A stretch of 32,567 nt of DNA from Letharia columbiana (GCF_014066305.1 NW_023501144.1:1-32567), one strand, 5' to 3'; positions 1-10,628 are shown, counted from the stretch's first letter. Numbers and translations: made by a program. The notes: generated by a model not told the origin, from the sequence alone.

Positions 1-671
1 TTCCTATTGTAAAGTTATGCGCTGCTTGGTCGTCAGCCAAAGAATTTGATAGCTTGCTTGTTAGGGCACCTGATTCGAAAACTTTACCTTCCACCGAGTC
101 CTGCGAGGAAGTGGAAGACCACCATCTGAGTAGTGTTGTGTGCAAACCCACAGGCAGTGTTGAAGATCAAATAGAACAAATTAGCCAGCTGTAGCACCAA
201 AACTCGACCGTAGACCTCAGATAGTGGACCAATGAGAACGGACCGAAGGCGTATGCAAGAATGAAGACCGAAAGACAAAGCGAAGAGATGAATGCGCTCT
301 GAATATGTAATGCGGGACCGATACTGCTCAATGCAGGCGCTACAATAGAAGTCGAGATTGACGAGATGAGAGTGTAGGCGGATACGACGACGGTGACTGT
401 CCATTTGCGCCGGTATGTCCAATTTTGGGATTGGCAGGGTCATCCGGACCGTCCCAGGTGACCTTTGCGTGTGCATTAGCCTATGTATGTTCTTTGGTTT
501 CTTGAGTGCCCGGACGTCAACACTTGCCAGATTGGATATTGGTGGGGTTGAACTCGACTCTGATTTCTCAGGCAGTACCGGCCTCTCCAAATCATCACGA
601 AGCGTACCATCGACGGGGTCCTGGTTCGGCCCAAGCCCAGCTTCGGCTTCCACGATTTGACTATCTCCCAT
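1..671 (-). pseudogene. MFS multidrug transporter (DHA1 type), broken and cut by the window edge
   Basis: The start ATG lies at 671-669. An acidic, low-complexity N-terminal tail is followed by hallmarks of fungal DHA1 drug:H+ antiporters, but spread over three frames: VTWDGPDDPANPK (about 437-475), then WTVTVVVSAYTLISSIS and the next helix (about 240-410), then GPLSEVYGR, LQLANLFYLIFNTACGFA and a degenerate FRFLAGLGG (84-235). Each switch equals one missing base: near 475-490, in the A4 run (T4 on plus) at 423-426, and near 231-240. After LAGLGG there is a plausible intron donor (gtaaag) and branch site, but the following sequence, which should read SAPLAIGGG, is degenerate with a stop near position 20. 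Three shifts plus decay downstream make a pseudogene more likely than sequencing error alone. The family is seen directly; the drug-export role is family knowledge. Confidence 0.8.
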
Positions 672-1111
672 AATGGTGTTCTCGTATGAGTTTTAGGAAT
701 AGAGTTCTTTCCAAATGGGCTGGGGTCAAGGTCGTGCTCAAAGTGAGACTATCGGTGCTACCAGTGCTATGAACGGGGAGGGGCAGGAAATGCTCCTAGA
801 GCCAGAAGAATATGAAGGCGCACTCTTCTGATCGCGGAGGGTAGCCGTGTGGCAAGTATCCATGTCAGATGTGAGGAATACGGATTTGTTTTTTAGCAGG
901 AGATATGGGGATAAGCCAATAGGAATTGTAGGGTGTAGAAGCGTAGGGAAGAAGGGGAAGAGTGAGAAGAGGGAAGAGGGAAGAAGGCCGTTGAATGTTG
1001 GGTATTGCAGGCGGTGAGTTTTGAGGTAGAGCCATTACCTTAGGCTTACCCTATTAAAGCTCTTTATATAAGGTAAGTTTATCGTTAATAGCATTGGATA
1101 GTACAGTACAC

Positions 1112-1141
1112 TACAGTAACATACCTAGGTATGTTACTGTA
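1112..1141. repeat. 30-bp perfect palindrome
   Basis: The sequence reads identically on both strands, each half being TACAGTAACATACCT or its complement, centred on CCTAGG. No spacer separates the arms. It lies about 440 bp upstream of the MFS pseudogene start. Confidence 0.9.
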
Positions 1142-1313
1142 TCTTGGGACGGACCGCGGAGTGACAGGCCTAGCTCCGGCGGAGGCGGGCACCTTCTAAA
1201 GTACCTTACCCTTTCATCTTTGACATCCTTTGTACTAGACTCGCTGTTGGCTTCATTAGCTTCATTCTCATCATGACAGAACAGACTGAAGATCTAGAGC
1301 AATGTCATTCATC

Positions 1314-1383
1314 ATCCTCCTTCCTCCTTCCTCCTTCCTCCATCCTCCATCCTCCTTCCTCCTTCCTCCTTCCTCCTTCCTCT
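1314..1383. repeat. (TTCCTCC)n microsatellite
   Basis: About ten units of a 7-bp pyrimidine repeat, mostly TTCCTCC with CATCCTC variants in the middle. The strand is almost pure pyrimidine. Open frames across it encode only low-complexity Ser/Pro or Glu/Arg strings and are not genes. Confidence 0.9.
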
Positions 1384-1684
1384 TGCTCAATTTTGGCCCC
1401 CCCATCCGAGCGAATCTGTAAACGTGCGGCCGAGGTAGGAATCACGAGTCTATCGGGTTTCAGCAGCCCGGAAAGTAAGATCTTACTATTCAAATCGCCT
1501 CGATTTCAAGGAAAATCATATGGGTTTGTCGAGAGTCTCGATTGATGTACGATATACCCGGCGGAGAACCCGTTGAATATTGGATTATGGAGAATTGGTT
1601 CTCTCATTGGTCATGTCTTTCACTGGACAAGCTAAGAGCGATAAGGAGCGATTGAATTGGCAGACTATCTCTACGTTGTCTGAT

Positions 1685-1754
1685 TAGAGCGAGGACACCA
1701 ATAGATCAAGCGACATCGCACTAAGTAAAAAGATCTGTTGGTGTCCTCGCTCTA
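1685..1754. repeat. Inverted repeat / hairpin with 23-bp arms
   Basis: The left arm at 1685-1707 (starts TAGAGCGAGGACACCAA) pairs with the right arm at 1732-1754 (GATCTGTTGGTGTCCTCGCT...) with one mismatch and a 24-nt loop. It could be the remnant of a small foldback element or an RNA hairpin. No target duplication was recognised. Confidence 0.8.
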
Positions 1755-2277
1755 TCAAGTAGCTCACTTCTCGAACGCACGAGTACATCATTGCCAAAAG
1801 CTGGCACAATTACGTGAGAACGTCAATGCTTTTCTTGTGCGGCATTTCATCTTCTCAGCCTTTGAATAGTATAGCAAAGTGAAAGGGCAATTGATGGTAC
1901 AACATATCCATGTGGTCCACTGGCACGACTCCACCGCTAATTGTTACATGCGGTCCTCTCTACGTCCGCTCGGCGTGCGATATACAACACGGACGATTAC
2001 CCAACCCCGCTGGTGCCGCTGCTGACGACAGAACCGGTCGGATCTCTACATAAACTCCGTCTTACAGTACTCCGTACCAAACAATCAGCCGCACACAGGG
2101 TTACATTCCTAAGCTGTCCGGTGGTCCCAGTTTTAGGAATCCTGATGTCGCTCACTTGGACTCTTGTCACATATTCCGTAGCATCAATGGAAGCCTGTTC
2201 CTGTCTCCCAAGCTCTCAAGTGACTATTCTGGATTTGGGTCTTTTACTTTTATGCCCATTGGATCCGTAGCCAAATA

Positions 2278-3430
2278 TGCTACGAATGCAGCCCAGACCC
2301 GATATTCTACGGCAAGAGGCTTCTGCCTACCTGGATCGACAGAATTAGTCGCGAGACCTCTGACCAAGTTTGGGCCGCGGTGCCGGGATCTATGGACCCC
2401 AAAAAAGGCTTTTGTGATGTTCAATACCTTCAGCTCGTTGCTGTTATCGACACAATTGCTTGGTGGATAGATAGAGTCAATCATTGTTCGAAACACCGAC
2501 TTTGAGACTGTAGCTTACATGGGTTGCATCTTCTTCTGACTCCTTCTTTCCTGATTGGGGCCGACATCGGCGCTTCACACATCCGGATGTAAGATATATC
2601 ATTGGTATATTTCTTGTGTATTCTCCTTTGGAGCTGGAGATGACCGTAACTCATTCTTATTGTGTATAGGAAGATATCAATAGTGAGGAGTAGGTCAATG
2701 GACGGTACTGTCATAGCTAAACTATGTCTTCGCATCTTGTCATTAAAGGCTGGCATTATTTTGGCCACCTTTATCCCCTCACTCAGCACTTCCCAACACC
2801 TCTTTCAGCTCCACCTCCTATCCCACTCCCGCGCACTTCATCTTCAGCTCCTCTATCTCCGCCGTCAGCCTCGCCACCTCCCCCGTGCCCGAAGCGCACA
2901 ACCCGTTCCTAACCTATGCCGCAAACACCGACTATGACCGTTCTGAACTCATCGCTGAGAAATCATCTAGTGCGTGATGGACTCCAAGTCGGCCAGATCA
3001 TACGCAATAGCGCACATGCGGCCTGAAGCGTTAACGACGCTATTCCGTTGATGGTGCGGTCGGCGCTCACGATCCATGCGCTGCCCCCGCTGGACGAGCA
3101 ATGTGCATAGCTGCGCATTGATACAGTCGCGGTGAGCGTGATGGTTATTGCGGGTCTCGCTGCCAAAACGAGCCACAAAGGTGACGGATGATACCTCCTC
3201 GACCTCCATGCTCGGCCTTTCCAATCCGCACACTTTCTCCTAACGCGCCACTCTCTGCCTGCCTCGCGGGCTGCGGACCTCGGATTTGACGTGTTGGCGC
3301 CGTGGGAATGGTTACGCCAATTACGGGATTCTGAGAGAGATGTTGAGGGGAATCCGGCTTTAGATCGCTGGGTTTTGGAGCGCCCGGATCGATGTGGCGG
3401 TGAGTGGGAGGGGAGGACCATCGCGGAGGG
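2278..3430 (+). pseudogene. NRPS-like adenylate-forming reductase, internally deleted relic
   Basis: Two ends of one enzyme type survive. At about 2293-2525 a frame reads YGKRLLPTWIDRIS, DQVWAAVPGS, GFCDVQYLQL and TIAWWIDRV, followed in a shifted frame by FETVAYMG, as in the N-terminal adenylation domain of fungal NRPS-like reductases. At about 2760-3420 the C-terminal thioester-reductase domain appears: ATFIPSLSTSQHLFQL, then (frame shift near 2825) HFIFSSSISAV, SPVPEA, a degraded YxRSELIAEK catalytic stretch, NDAIPLMVRSALTIHALPPL, DTVAVSVMVIAGL and LAPWEWLRQLRDS. The adenylation core and carrier domain, roughly 2 kb or more, are gone, and stops (for example after AHAA and DEQCA) interrupt the reductase. 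Such enzymes activate and reduce an aryl or amino acid to an aldehyde or alcohol (family knowledge). It cannot encode a working protein. Confidence 0.8.
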
Positions 3431-4955
3431 TCATATTCGGAAGATGTGGATTGTAGAGTGTAGAGTGGGCGAGTGCAAATGGTGTATAGAGCTCTTGCTC
3501 GAAGTCTCCTCGTATTTGTTGTCTCTGAACGCAGAACTTGCAAGCCTGAATGAAGCGATGATGGCGGCGGCAAGGTATGACCGGAGTAACATACAAGGTC
3601 ATTTAGATATGTCCACCTACTCTATCAACACCGTTTGCATTGTCTGCGGTCTCCGCACTGATCTAATGAATGGGAGAACTTGGTGGGAGATTTGTACGCG
3701 AGATTCCTGGTGGGAGAGATTGCGTGGAAAATTGTAGGAAAGATGTTTGGTAGGAGAAATTGTGCGGAAAAAAATTGGTAGGAGATTTTGTATGGGAGAA
3801 ACTGCAAGGGAGGCTTTGTATGGAAGATGTTGGCTGAGATATATTGTGTAGAAGTTCTGTAGATTCATACCAGTTGCTACCATGATTGGCGAGAAGTTCA
3901 TTGGGTATCAAAAGGCTGTCTAATTATAAGCTATCTTGGTGATAATACACATGTTGTCAAGCTACGATCACCTTGTTTAAATTGACAGTTGCTACTCAAC
4001 AAGGAGAGCTCATGCTCTCATGAATAATAGTATATCCAACGTATTGACGAGTAGACACATACGTAGCTGTATGGCCCTGTGTGCTTAATAATAGACCATT
4101 TGACGAGCTATCGTAAGTATGGACATGTGAAGTCGTGGAGGGATAAGTGCAAAGTTAGCTAGGAATAAATCATGTTGCCAGTGTAGGGAAAAGATTTTGA
4201 TGAGAATGCCCTGTGGGCGAGTGGCTGAAAGTGTAGGCAAGACGTTGAATTCGCAGCGAAGGAGTGACGCCATTTCTGAAGCTATTGACCATCTACTTGA
4301 AATTCTTGTGTCTTATGTGCTCGTAGGTAGGTGAGGGACAAATGGCAGCGGTGTTTATTCTACTTCCCGGTGGTATATTTCGCCTTTCTTTCGGATTTAG
4401 TTCATAAGCTCGTTGGATACCGTCCCATATTCGAGTTTTGGAAGGGGTTATCGGCTCAGTGGTATGCGTTCTTCGGGGACAAAAGAGTCGGCGTGTGGGA
4501 GAGAGAACCCAGTTGTTATTAATACAGCTTGTAGGGCAAAAGTGTTGTGGGGGTATTTAGGTTATTAGGTTCGATTCCTAATAATGGCGCTGGTACGGAG
4601 TTACAATGGTGTTGCGGTGCTTTTTATTCCAAAAGACTGCAGCCTTGGCATTAAAGCTGTTGCGTGGGGCGACCGAAAAGTAAATAGATCATCCTCCTAG
4701 CCACATTGCGACAACCTCCAAGCTTGTACCACTTGATCTTTCAGTCTTTACGGGCTGGCTCATGAAACTTGAGAAGGCCTGCATAACCAAAAAGTCCTAC
4801 CATATTGCCATTCGCAGACCGATTGTCTCTTCACCAACACCGTGCATTGGACTGATTCAATATTTACAATCGTCTAATGGCAGACAGCCTCTAGCGGATT
4901 CATCTCCAGCGATCGAAAGCACTTCAAAAGTTGATTTCATTACTCCCTACCAACC
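3431..4955. other. Gene-free stretch with a degenerate short-period repeat
   Basis: No supported gene is seen. From about 3668 to 3830 the plus strand repeats variants of TTGGTGGGAGATTTGT and GGTAGGAGAAATTGT at roughly 25-30 bp spacing, probably a decayed minisatellite. Around 4566-4588 a stem TTATTAGG/CCTAATAA encloses a TTCGATT loop like a tRNA T-arm, but no tRNA can be folded around it. The part at 4600-4955 would be the promoter of the next gene. Confidence 0.45.
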
Positions 4956-6074
4956 ATGGCTCCAATCGCTTCCTATTTTTCCATCCTCTTCTCCTCTCCT
5001 CACGCCTCGACCTCGAAATCCTCACCTCTCATTACACGCTCCGACACGCTCTCCCCCTCCAAGCAGGTTCATACTTTGCTACACGAGACATCGCAAAGCG
5101 AGCAAGCACAGCATACCAACCCGGTTCCGGCTCCGTTGATCCTCACCATATCGACAATCGCGGCTTCTTTGCCCTCTTCGCTCTCATCGGCGTCTTTCTC
5201 GTCCTCGGCGGAATATGGTTCTTCTTCTGGGCAAAGAATGGTGGCATCAAATTTCGCAAAGGTGATTGGGATGACTACAAGTCTACGGTACTGCGGCGTA
5301 AGGGCCCGAACGGCACAACACTGAGTGGAGCGACAAGAACCACGAGGTTGGGCGGAGGGAGCGTGGTAGCGGGTGGAGGTCAAGACATGGATGAAAAGTT
5401 CTTCAAGACAGGAGCTCAGGGGGGAAGGAAAAACAAGTTGCCAAGGGGAAACAAGAATAATGAAGACACCGACATGCGGGCATACCGGCAAGAGAAGCCT
5501 GCTCGTGTCGGAGGACTCAATCGTGAATCCGACGGTATCTTCAACCAAGACTTTGCGTACTCTGACACCACGTATTCGGATGATATCTCGCAAGCACAGC
5601 ACATCCCAATCAATACGCCCAAGAAGAAGGATTCGAAATGGACCAAGCCTACGAAGAATGCGGAGCCTACTCCCACTACCCCGTCGCCGAAGAAAAAACC
5701 AAACTTCTATAACCAGACGCCAGGCTCCAACAATAGTACCGACTCTCACCGTCCACTAAGGCCGAATGCTCATGCGCCGAGCACGGATAGCACGCCGACG
5801 CGCTCGAGACAGAGCTCTCCAACCAAACATCATCGATCTAAAGGAAGTATGCCGGGCAGTTTCTACATGGAGCCATTGGATTTTGAGAGCAGATACAGTG
5901 CGACCAATAGCGATGCTGGGATGACAGAGGACAGTAGGGGTACGAAGGCGTACTTCCATCCTATTCCTGGTCTGGGAAGTGATTCGGGGAGAGCTGCAGG
6001 CGGGGGGTTTTAGGAGGGGAAGGGGTAGGAGGGATAGTCTGAGTGACAGTGAAGGTGAGACGATGGCTAGTTGA
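4956..6074 (+). CDS. Conserved ascomycete single-pass membrane protein, frame-shifted at both ends
   Basis: The long central frame lacks a usable ATG, having only a TTG at 4931. The ATG at 4956 sits in a good context (caaccATGGCT) and begins MAPIASYF; one base missing, most simply in the T5 run at 4975-4979, would join it to the main frame. That frame gives a lumenal segment with YFATRDIAKRAS, then HIDNRGFFALFALIGVFLVL and GGIWFFFWAKNGG (one membrane helix), a basic KFRKGDWDDYKSTVLRRKGP juxtamembrane motif, a long Ser/Pro/Lys-rich disordered tail, and KAYFHPIPGLG near the end. The frame stops at 6011-6013 right after GGGF, but in the +1 frame RRGRGRRDSLSDSEGETMAS continues to a stop at 6072-6074, so one extra base in the G6T4 run at 6002-6010 is likely. 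I recognise the architecture from ascomycete proteins of unknown function; no name or reaction can be given. Confidence 0.6.
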
Positions 6075-6700
6075 GGAATATGAGGTTGCGAAGGGATTGT
6101 CATAGTTTGATGATCAGTGATTGCATAAGCGGTTGGGCATCGATCAATGAGCGCGTGTATGTGTTCTCTAGCATTGTCGCATTGTTTGCCAAGAACATAC
6201 AAGCAGATTATGAGTAGCCTTTGGCCAATACCACATATCCAAGATGTCCGCAGGGCGCAATGACTTAGCACAGCGCAGTCCGATGTCGAAATGTCCCATA
6301 ACCTCACATTGGAAGTTGAAGAGGGAAGAAATGTACTCCAAAAACTGGTAATGCTTGAACTTTGTTTGTACCCTCGTCTTGGTGTCACGAAATGAGAGTC
6401 GCGACCCTTCGTTGCGATGCCGTACACATGGTTCCTGGTCTAGGGTACATAGATACACGCTATCACTCCTAAGACAGGTTTAGGGGCTGCAATGCGTGCT
6501 TTGCTCGAGAAACATATTGCCCTCTCCTCTAACATGTTATCTATTCGGTGAATCGTAAAGCTCTTCGCCAAATCGATGAAGCAGAGACGGAGTAACTGAA
6601 GAAGCCATACATTGATCTGATACTGCCACACAGCCCGACATACTACCCAACAATATAGCAACGGCCGTCCCAGCCGCACCGACGCCATACCTTCAACCCA
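6075..6700. other. Intergenic stretch between convergent genes
   Basis: It separates two tail-to-tail genes. The frames open here are antisense extensions of the neighbours without recognisable content. No repeat or structure was seen. Confidence 0.4.
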
Positions 6701-7231
6701 TCACTGCCTCCTCTCCGTATCCACAACGACCACAACCGGCACCTCCCTCGGCCCCTCTTCCCCCATTCCCAGCCATCGCCCAAGAACACCCACAGCCCAA
6801 CCCGCCAGTTCAACCAAACAATCCAGCAAGAAACCAACCACGAGCCAAACCGCCCTCGCCAACAACCACACCGAACGCAACACCAAGCCGAACAAACACA
6901 GCACTCCTACGACCCACACCAGCGCCCCAAGCACGGTGAAAACCCATGGAACCTCCACACACGCCTCCGCCGAAGGAAGAAACGTCAACCAATTGTTGAC
7001 GGCTGGGAAGGTGGAGCCGCAGATCCGGACTTTGAAGTCGGCCGCGTAGTTGCCTTCGGCGAAGAGGGCGTTGATGGTGTCTTCGGGGGTTGAGGGGCCG
7101 AGGGCAAGGTCGCGGAGGAAGAGGGCGAGGATGCGGCCGCTGGCGAGGAAGTGGGAGAGGGAGGATTTGTGGAAGGCGGTCGTGAGGAAGGGTGGGGTGT
7201 CGGCGTTGAGGTCCGAGAGGGAGAGGGGCAT
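6701..7231 (-). CDS. Small two-helix membrane protein, unknown function
   Basis: A single exon encodes 176 residues from the ATG at 7231-7229 (context caaccATGCCC). The frame is open further upstream, but that extension is low-quality sequence and the proximal ATG has the better context. Residues 1-90 are soluble-looking, with ASGRILALFLRDLALG and LFAEGNYAADFKVRICG, and hold two cysteines (C71, C91). Residues about 95-118 and 121-152 are strongly hydrophobic and Trp/Val/Leu-rich, giving two membrane helices or a hairpin. The end is a short charged tail with a run of valines and DTERRQ. I do not recognise a named family. Codon use is GC-rich and looks like a real gene. It faces the membrane protein to its left tail to tail. 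Confidence 0.6.
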   Translation of the reverse strand: MPLSLSDLNADTPPFLTTAFHKSSLSHFLASGRILALFLRDLALGPSTPEDTINALFAEGNYAADFKVRICGSTFPAVNNWLTFLPSAEACVEVPWVFTVLGALVWVVGVLCLFGLVLRSVWLLARAVWLVVGFLLDCLVELAGWAVGVLGRWLGMGEEGPREVPVVVVVDTERRQ

Positions 7232-8056
7232 GGTTGGAGTTGGTTTGTTGAGGAAAATATAAAGGGGTAGTAAATGTGAATCGATGGGCGGTTGGAGGGA
7301 GTGGTGAGGTTTTGATGGTGAATACGCAGAGATTAGAAAAGGAAAGGGCATTGAAGCACGAGGTTTAGAGAGATGGGGGTAGACGCTGTTTCTAGAACCT
7401 TTTTGTCTCATGGGACAAAGCAAGATAAGGGAGGTGTCGGGTTCGTCTTGCATGTCTCCATAAAGGCAATGAATGCTTCAAGACAGTAAAATCCTCCGAA
7501 CAAGACCGAGACAAAGGAAATTTGCTCATGAAACGTCGCAAATTGCTTGATGGATAAAGTGCAGATTGAGTCTTTAGAAAATCCAGGAAGGCATACTGTC
7601 ATTATCCAAAAGGGGTATATAACGCCTCCAAAGCTCGACCCAGAGCTATCATGACACCCATGGACGCCTGAAGAGTGGGATCAACCCCGAGCCAAAATAA
7701 CAGCCAGCGATCAACACGAGCAGAAACAGCGGCTATGCTGCGGTTGACAATAGAACCAAATCTTACCACTGAGTTTGGCATTCCTTCCAAACGTGCATTC
7801 CATCCACCGTCAGCCCAAGAAGTTGCACGTTCTTTGACCTCTGCAGTCGGCACAGACGAGGCGCAGTTCCTGCTCAATTTGTGCCTCGACCGAGCAAGCA
7901 TAATCAGAGTATGCAAGGCTGTTGGGATTTCGCAGACCAGGCAGGGCTTCATCCGGCAGATTCGATCGCCCGAGGTTCGAAGTCACATGTGGGTTCCTGC
8001 CAGTGTATACCATATGAAGCTAAGCAGTCTTATCGTAAAGTCGTGAAGAAGGGCCG
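7232..8056. other. Intergenic stretch upstream of the small membrane protein gene
   Basis: It contains the 5' region of the small membrane protein and the 3' side of the mannosidase. A 116-codon frame on the minus strand (7602-7952) has a hydrophobic C-terminal part but no recognisable family and no supporting start or splice signals, so I do not call it. Confidence 0.4.
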
Positions 8057-10099
8057 TCAGCCATAGCGCGGACCGTCATCTACGCCGGGCTTGGGTCGTC
8101 TGAAGGGGTGAGCTTCAGTATTCCTAAGCATCGAATCAGCGGCAGCCCTGCCACATTGCAAATGTCACGCAGCAGGTTTAGGTCACTTACAGCACATACT
8201 CATCCAGACTAACAACACTCGGCTCGCTAAAAATCAAATAGAAATACTTCAGCGTCTCCGCCATCCAAAAGCTCTCCATCTTATTCTGCTTCGCCGACTT
8301 ATCAATCCTTACATCCGATATCATTGCATTCCCAAACTCCGTCCGCGTATTCCTCTCGATGTTCGAGAACATGCGCCATGCCGAGTCTAGAAGGTCGGCA
8401 TCGCCAGTAAGGCGATAGAGGACGAAGACAGACTCGATGGCTTCGGGCCGGAGCAGGTATCGTGCGTCCCAGATTTCCGTGAAGCCCCTGGGGGTCTTTT
8501 CTTCGTGAATGGTGTAATTCAGAAGTTGTGCATCGGTTCTGATTTCTTCGCCCCCTCTTGCTTGCCCTTGGCTCTTTCTAGAACCGTTGCCTCCCATTTC
8601 TTTTCATCCCACTGGCAATCAGAGTTCATCTCGCATGGCACCATGAAGAATTGTTCGGGCATGATCCCCGAAGGCATGTTGTCATATGTCCATATGCAGC
8701 CATCGACGAGTTTCCTTGCCGTGTTCATCTGCTCCGGCTTGTCGAAGATCTTCGCACCAATGCCTACCATACCACCGATGTAGCATCCCAAATGCTGGCC
8801 TTGTGCGCTGAGTCTGGTTCCAGTGATGCTGTCCACTACTACAGCTCCCGACATTAGAATGTCCTTATTGTCCGGTACCATAGGTTGAAAGAATATGTTG
8901 TTGATAGCTGTGGTCATGGCGAGATCATACATTTTTTTGAGCTGGTCCTCATCGTCTCGGCCACCGATCAGCATGTGCTGCTTTGGTAGGTATTCGTACC
9001 ACGAGTCCGCCATGCTACCAAGCGTGTAACTGTTGTCCTGAAAAGTTAGAGCCTTCGCGTTCATAAGAGTTGGCCATAAGCCTGGTAAAGAGGTGTAGCT
9101 TTGCCATTTCTCGAATTCGTTCAAGATCCTCTTTACTGCATCGTAATACTTCAAGTTACCCGTCAATTGGGAAAGCCGTGTAAACTCCAGGGTGAGGGAG
9201 CCGATCTCAGCAATGAGCGTCGCGGTGCCCGCCGTTTGTTGAGCTCCCTCAAGCGCCTCTTTCCATTTCCATCGTGTGACTGGCATACGATTCGGCGTAT
9301 CGAAGGCGCAATACAGTAGATCTCCCACCTCCGTCGCTTTTTGTAGGAGAATAGGATATGTGCCACCAGTCAGGTCATAAGCGCCAAGAAAGCCCCCAAG
9401 GTACCTGATCGTTGTCTCGAAAATATTGAGCATGCTGTCAGTCGTTGAATTGAAATCAATGTCCTTAGCAGCATCGACAGCCTCATCAAACTCCTCTTTC
9501 ATGCCCATAATCCAGAGCGTATCCAATGTATCCACTAATGTAGCAGCCCACCCTCCAAAAGCCTGCACGCTCCCGCCGTCCAAGGGGGTCAGCTCGTCTT
9601 TCATCCACGCATGTGCCTTGTATCCCGCCCATGAGTGCTCGAAGCTCGACTTGACAGCACTCAGTCTCCGCAACCGTGTAGCCTTCGCCTCGTCTGTTTC
9701 AGCGTCAAAATCATGCTGGACCTGTGCAAGCTTGTAGGGCAACCCTTTCGAAAAGTATTTGTAGTCATTGACCGGATTCTGCTCGAGGAACTTGCGTGTG
9801 CCGAAAGTGTGCTGGCCTTTTGTGAATCTTGGAGGGGGTCCCACCGCTTCTGGAGAGTCCGGGTTTGCGGCCCCTTGGGGAAAAGGTCTCTCATCTATTG
9901 AATTATTGGAAGGAACATCATTGTAGCCATAGCTGGTCGAGCTTGACGTTGAGGATTTTCCCTTTGTTCTGTACCCTTGCCTAGTCTTCGCCTTTGTTGC
10001 GTTTGAAGTGACGTCTTGTAGAGAGTAGACGTACCATACTCCGAGGACGAGGATCGAGGCTAGGACAAGTGAGGTGATCCTTCTGCGTGGCATAAACAT
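8057..10099 (-). CDS. GH47 class I alpha-1,2-mannosidase, one-base frameshift
   Basis: A type II membrane glycosidase of the ER/Golgi that trims alpha-1,2-linked mannose from N-glycans. After a short basic tail, residues 8-27 form the anchor (ITSLVLASILVLG), then a Ser-rich stem and the (alpha/alpha)7 domain from about residue 145. By homology the acidic catalytic residues are E228 in FETTIRYLGG, D365 in GSMADSWYEYLPK and the Glu of RPEAIES; C439 and C468 match the conserved disulphide. The frame breaks at a G5 run (C5 on plus, 8551-8555): one more G would join KGKQEGG to EEIRTDAQ and continue through RPEAIESVF and MESFWMAETLKYFYLIFSEP. The last exon is separate: donor GTAAGT, intron 8124-8190 (67 nt), exon 8057-8123, giving VLNTEAHPFRRPKPG and a stop. 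That exon supplies the calcium-binding Thr of NTEAHPF. Joined length is about 656 residues. As written, the product stops near residue 527 and would be inactive. Confidence 0.9.
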
Positions 10100-10628
10100 G
10101 GCGGCGAAAGAATCAGGTGACCGCCCGACAGGGAGGATACAAGGAAGCGATACGCTCCATGCCTTGAGGTCGTGGAAGTGGCATATATGACAGGTGGTTC
10201 ATTTACTCGTCAGGTAATTCGAGCCTTCTTGGGCGGCTTGGGCCCCGTCAGCCCGCAGATTGCCAAGGGCGCGTTCCCCCCACTTGGCTCGGTGCAGATC
10301 ATGGCCATACGGAGCACACTTTGCTGAATGAACTCTCAAGGAGTAGTTCTGTATAGAGATATGCTACATTCTAATGTATTTAAAGTATGAATACATATTG
10401 ATCTATTCGAAACGAGTACCCGGGAAGACCGCCTGTCCAACAGCCAGCCAGACCAGGATTTGCCGGACGCTATGCTAGAGAATAATATGGAGCGCTCTCC
10501 CTACCCGCGCTTCCTATTACCAACTGTGTCGCTATGCATTTGAAAGATTTATACGATAACGCCCGCGCAGTGCATGGAGCGAAGACTTTTGTTGCAATGC
10601 CACGAGTCAAACCACACTCCACAATCGA
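10100..10628. other. Upstream region of the mannosidase
   Basis: It lies between the mannosidase start and the 3' end of the next minus-strand gene. It is AT-rich around 10360-10410. No gene, repeat or confident regulatory motif was seen. Confidence 0.4.

Larger units (their letters stand above)
672..2277. other. Gene-free stretch between two pseudogenes
   Basis: No reading frame here looks like a real protein. The stretch holds a 30-bp perfect palindrome, a TTCCTCC microsatellite and a 23-bp-arm hairpin, each listed separately. The part at 672-1090 lies upstream of the dead transporter and would contain its old promoter; no clear motif stands out. Confidence 0.5.

Noticed and set aside
1273..1545. 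Ser/Pro-rich frame over the TTCCTCC repeat
   Set aside because: It is only a translation of the microsatellite; the opposite strand is open too, as expected for such repeats.
4450..4600. tRNA-like signals: a GGCTCAGTGGTA D-arm-like stretch and a perfect T-arm-like hairpin with loop TTCGATT
   Set aside because: They are over 100 bp apart, no acceptor stem pairs (5' flank against 3' flank), and no anticodon arm is found between them.
7602..7952. 116-codon minus-strand frame with a hydrophobic end
   Set aside because: No family resemblance, no good start context, and no sign that it continues through an intron.
8187..8597. An intron explaining the mannosidase frame change
   Set aside because: No GT donor and AG acceptor around the G5 run gives a family-like junction, whereas one added G does.
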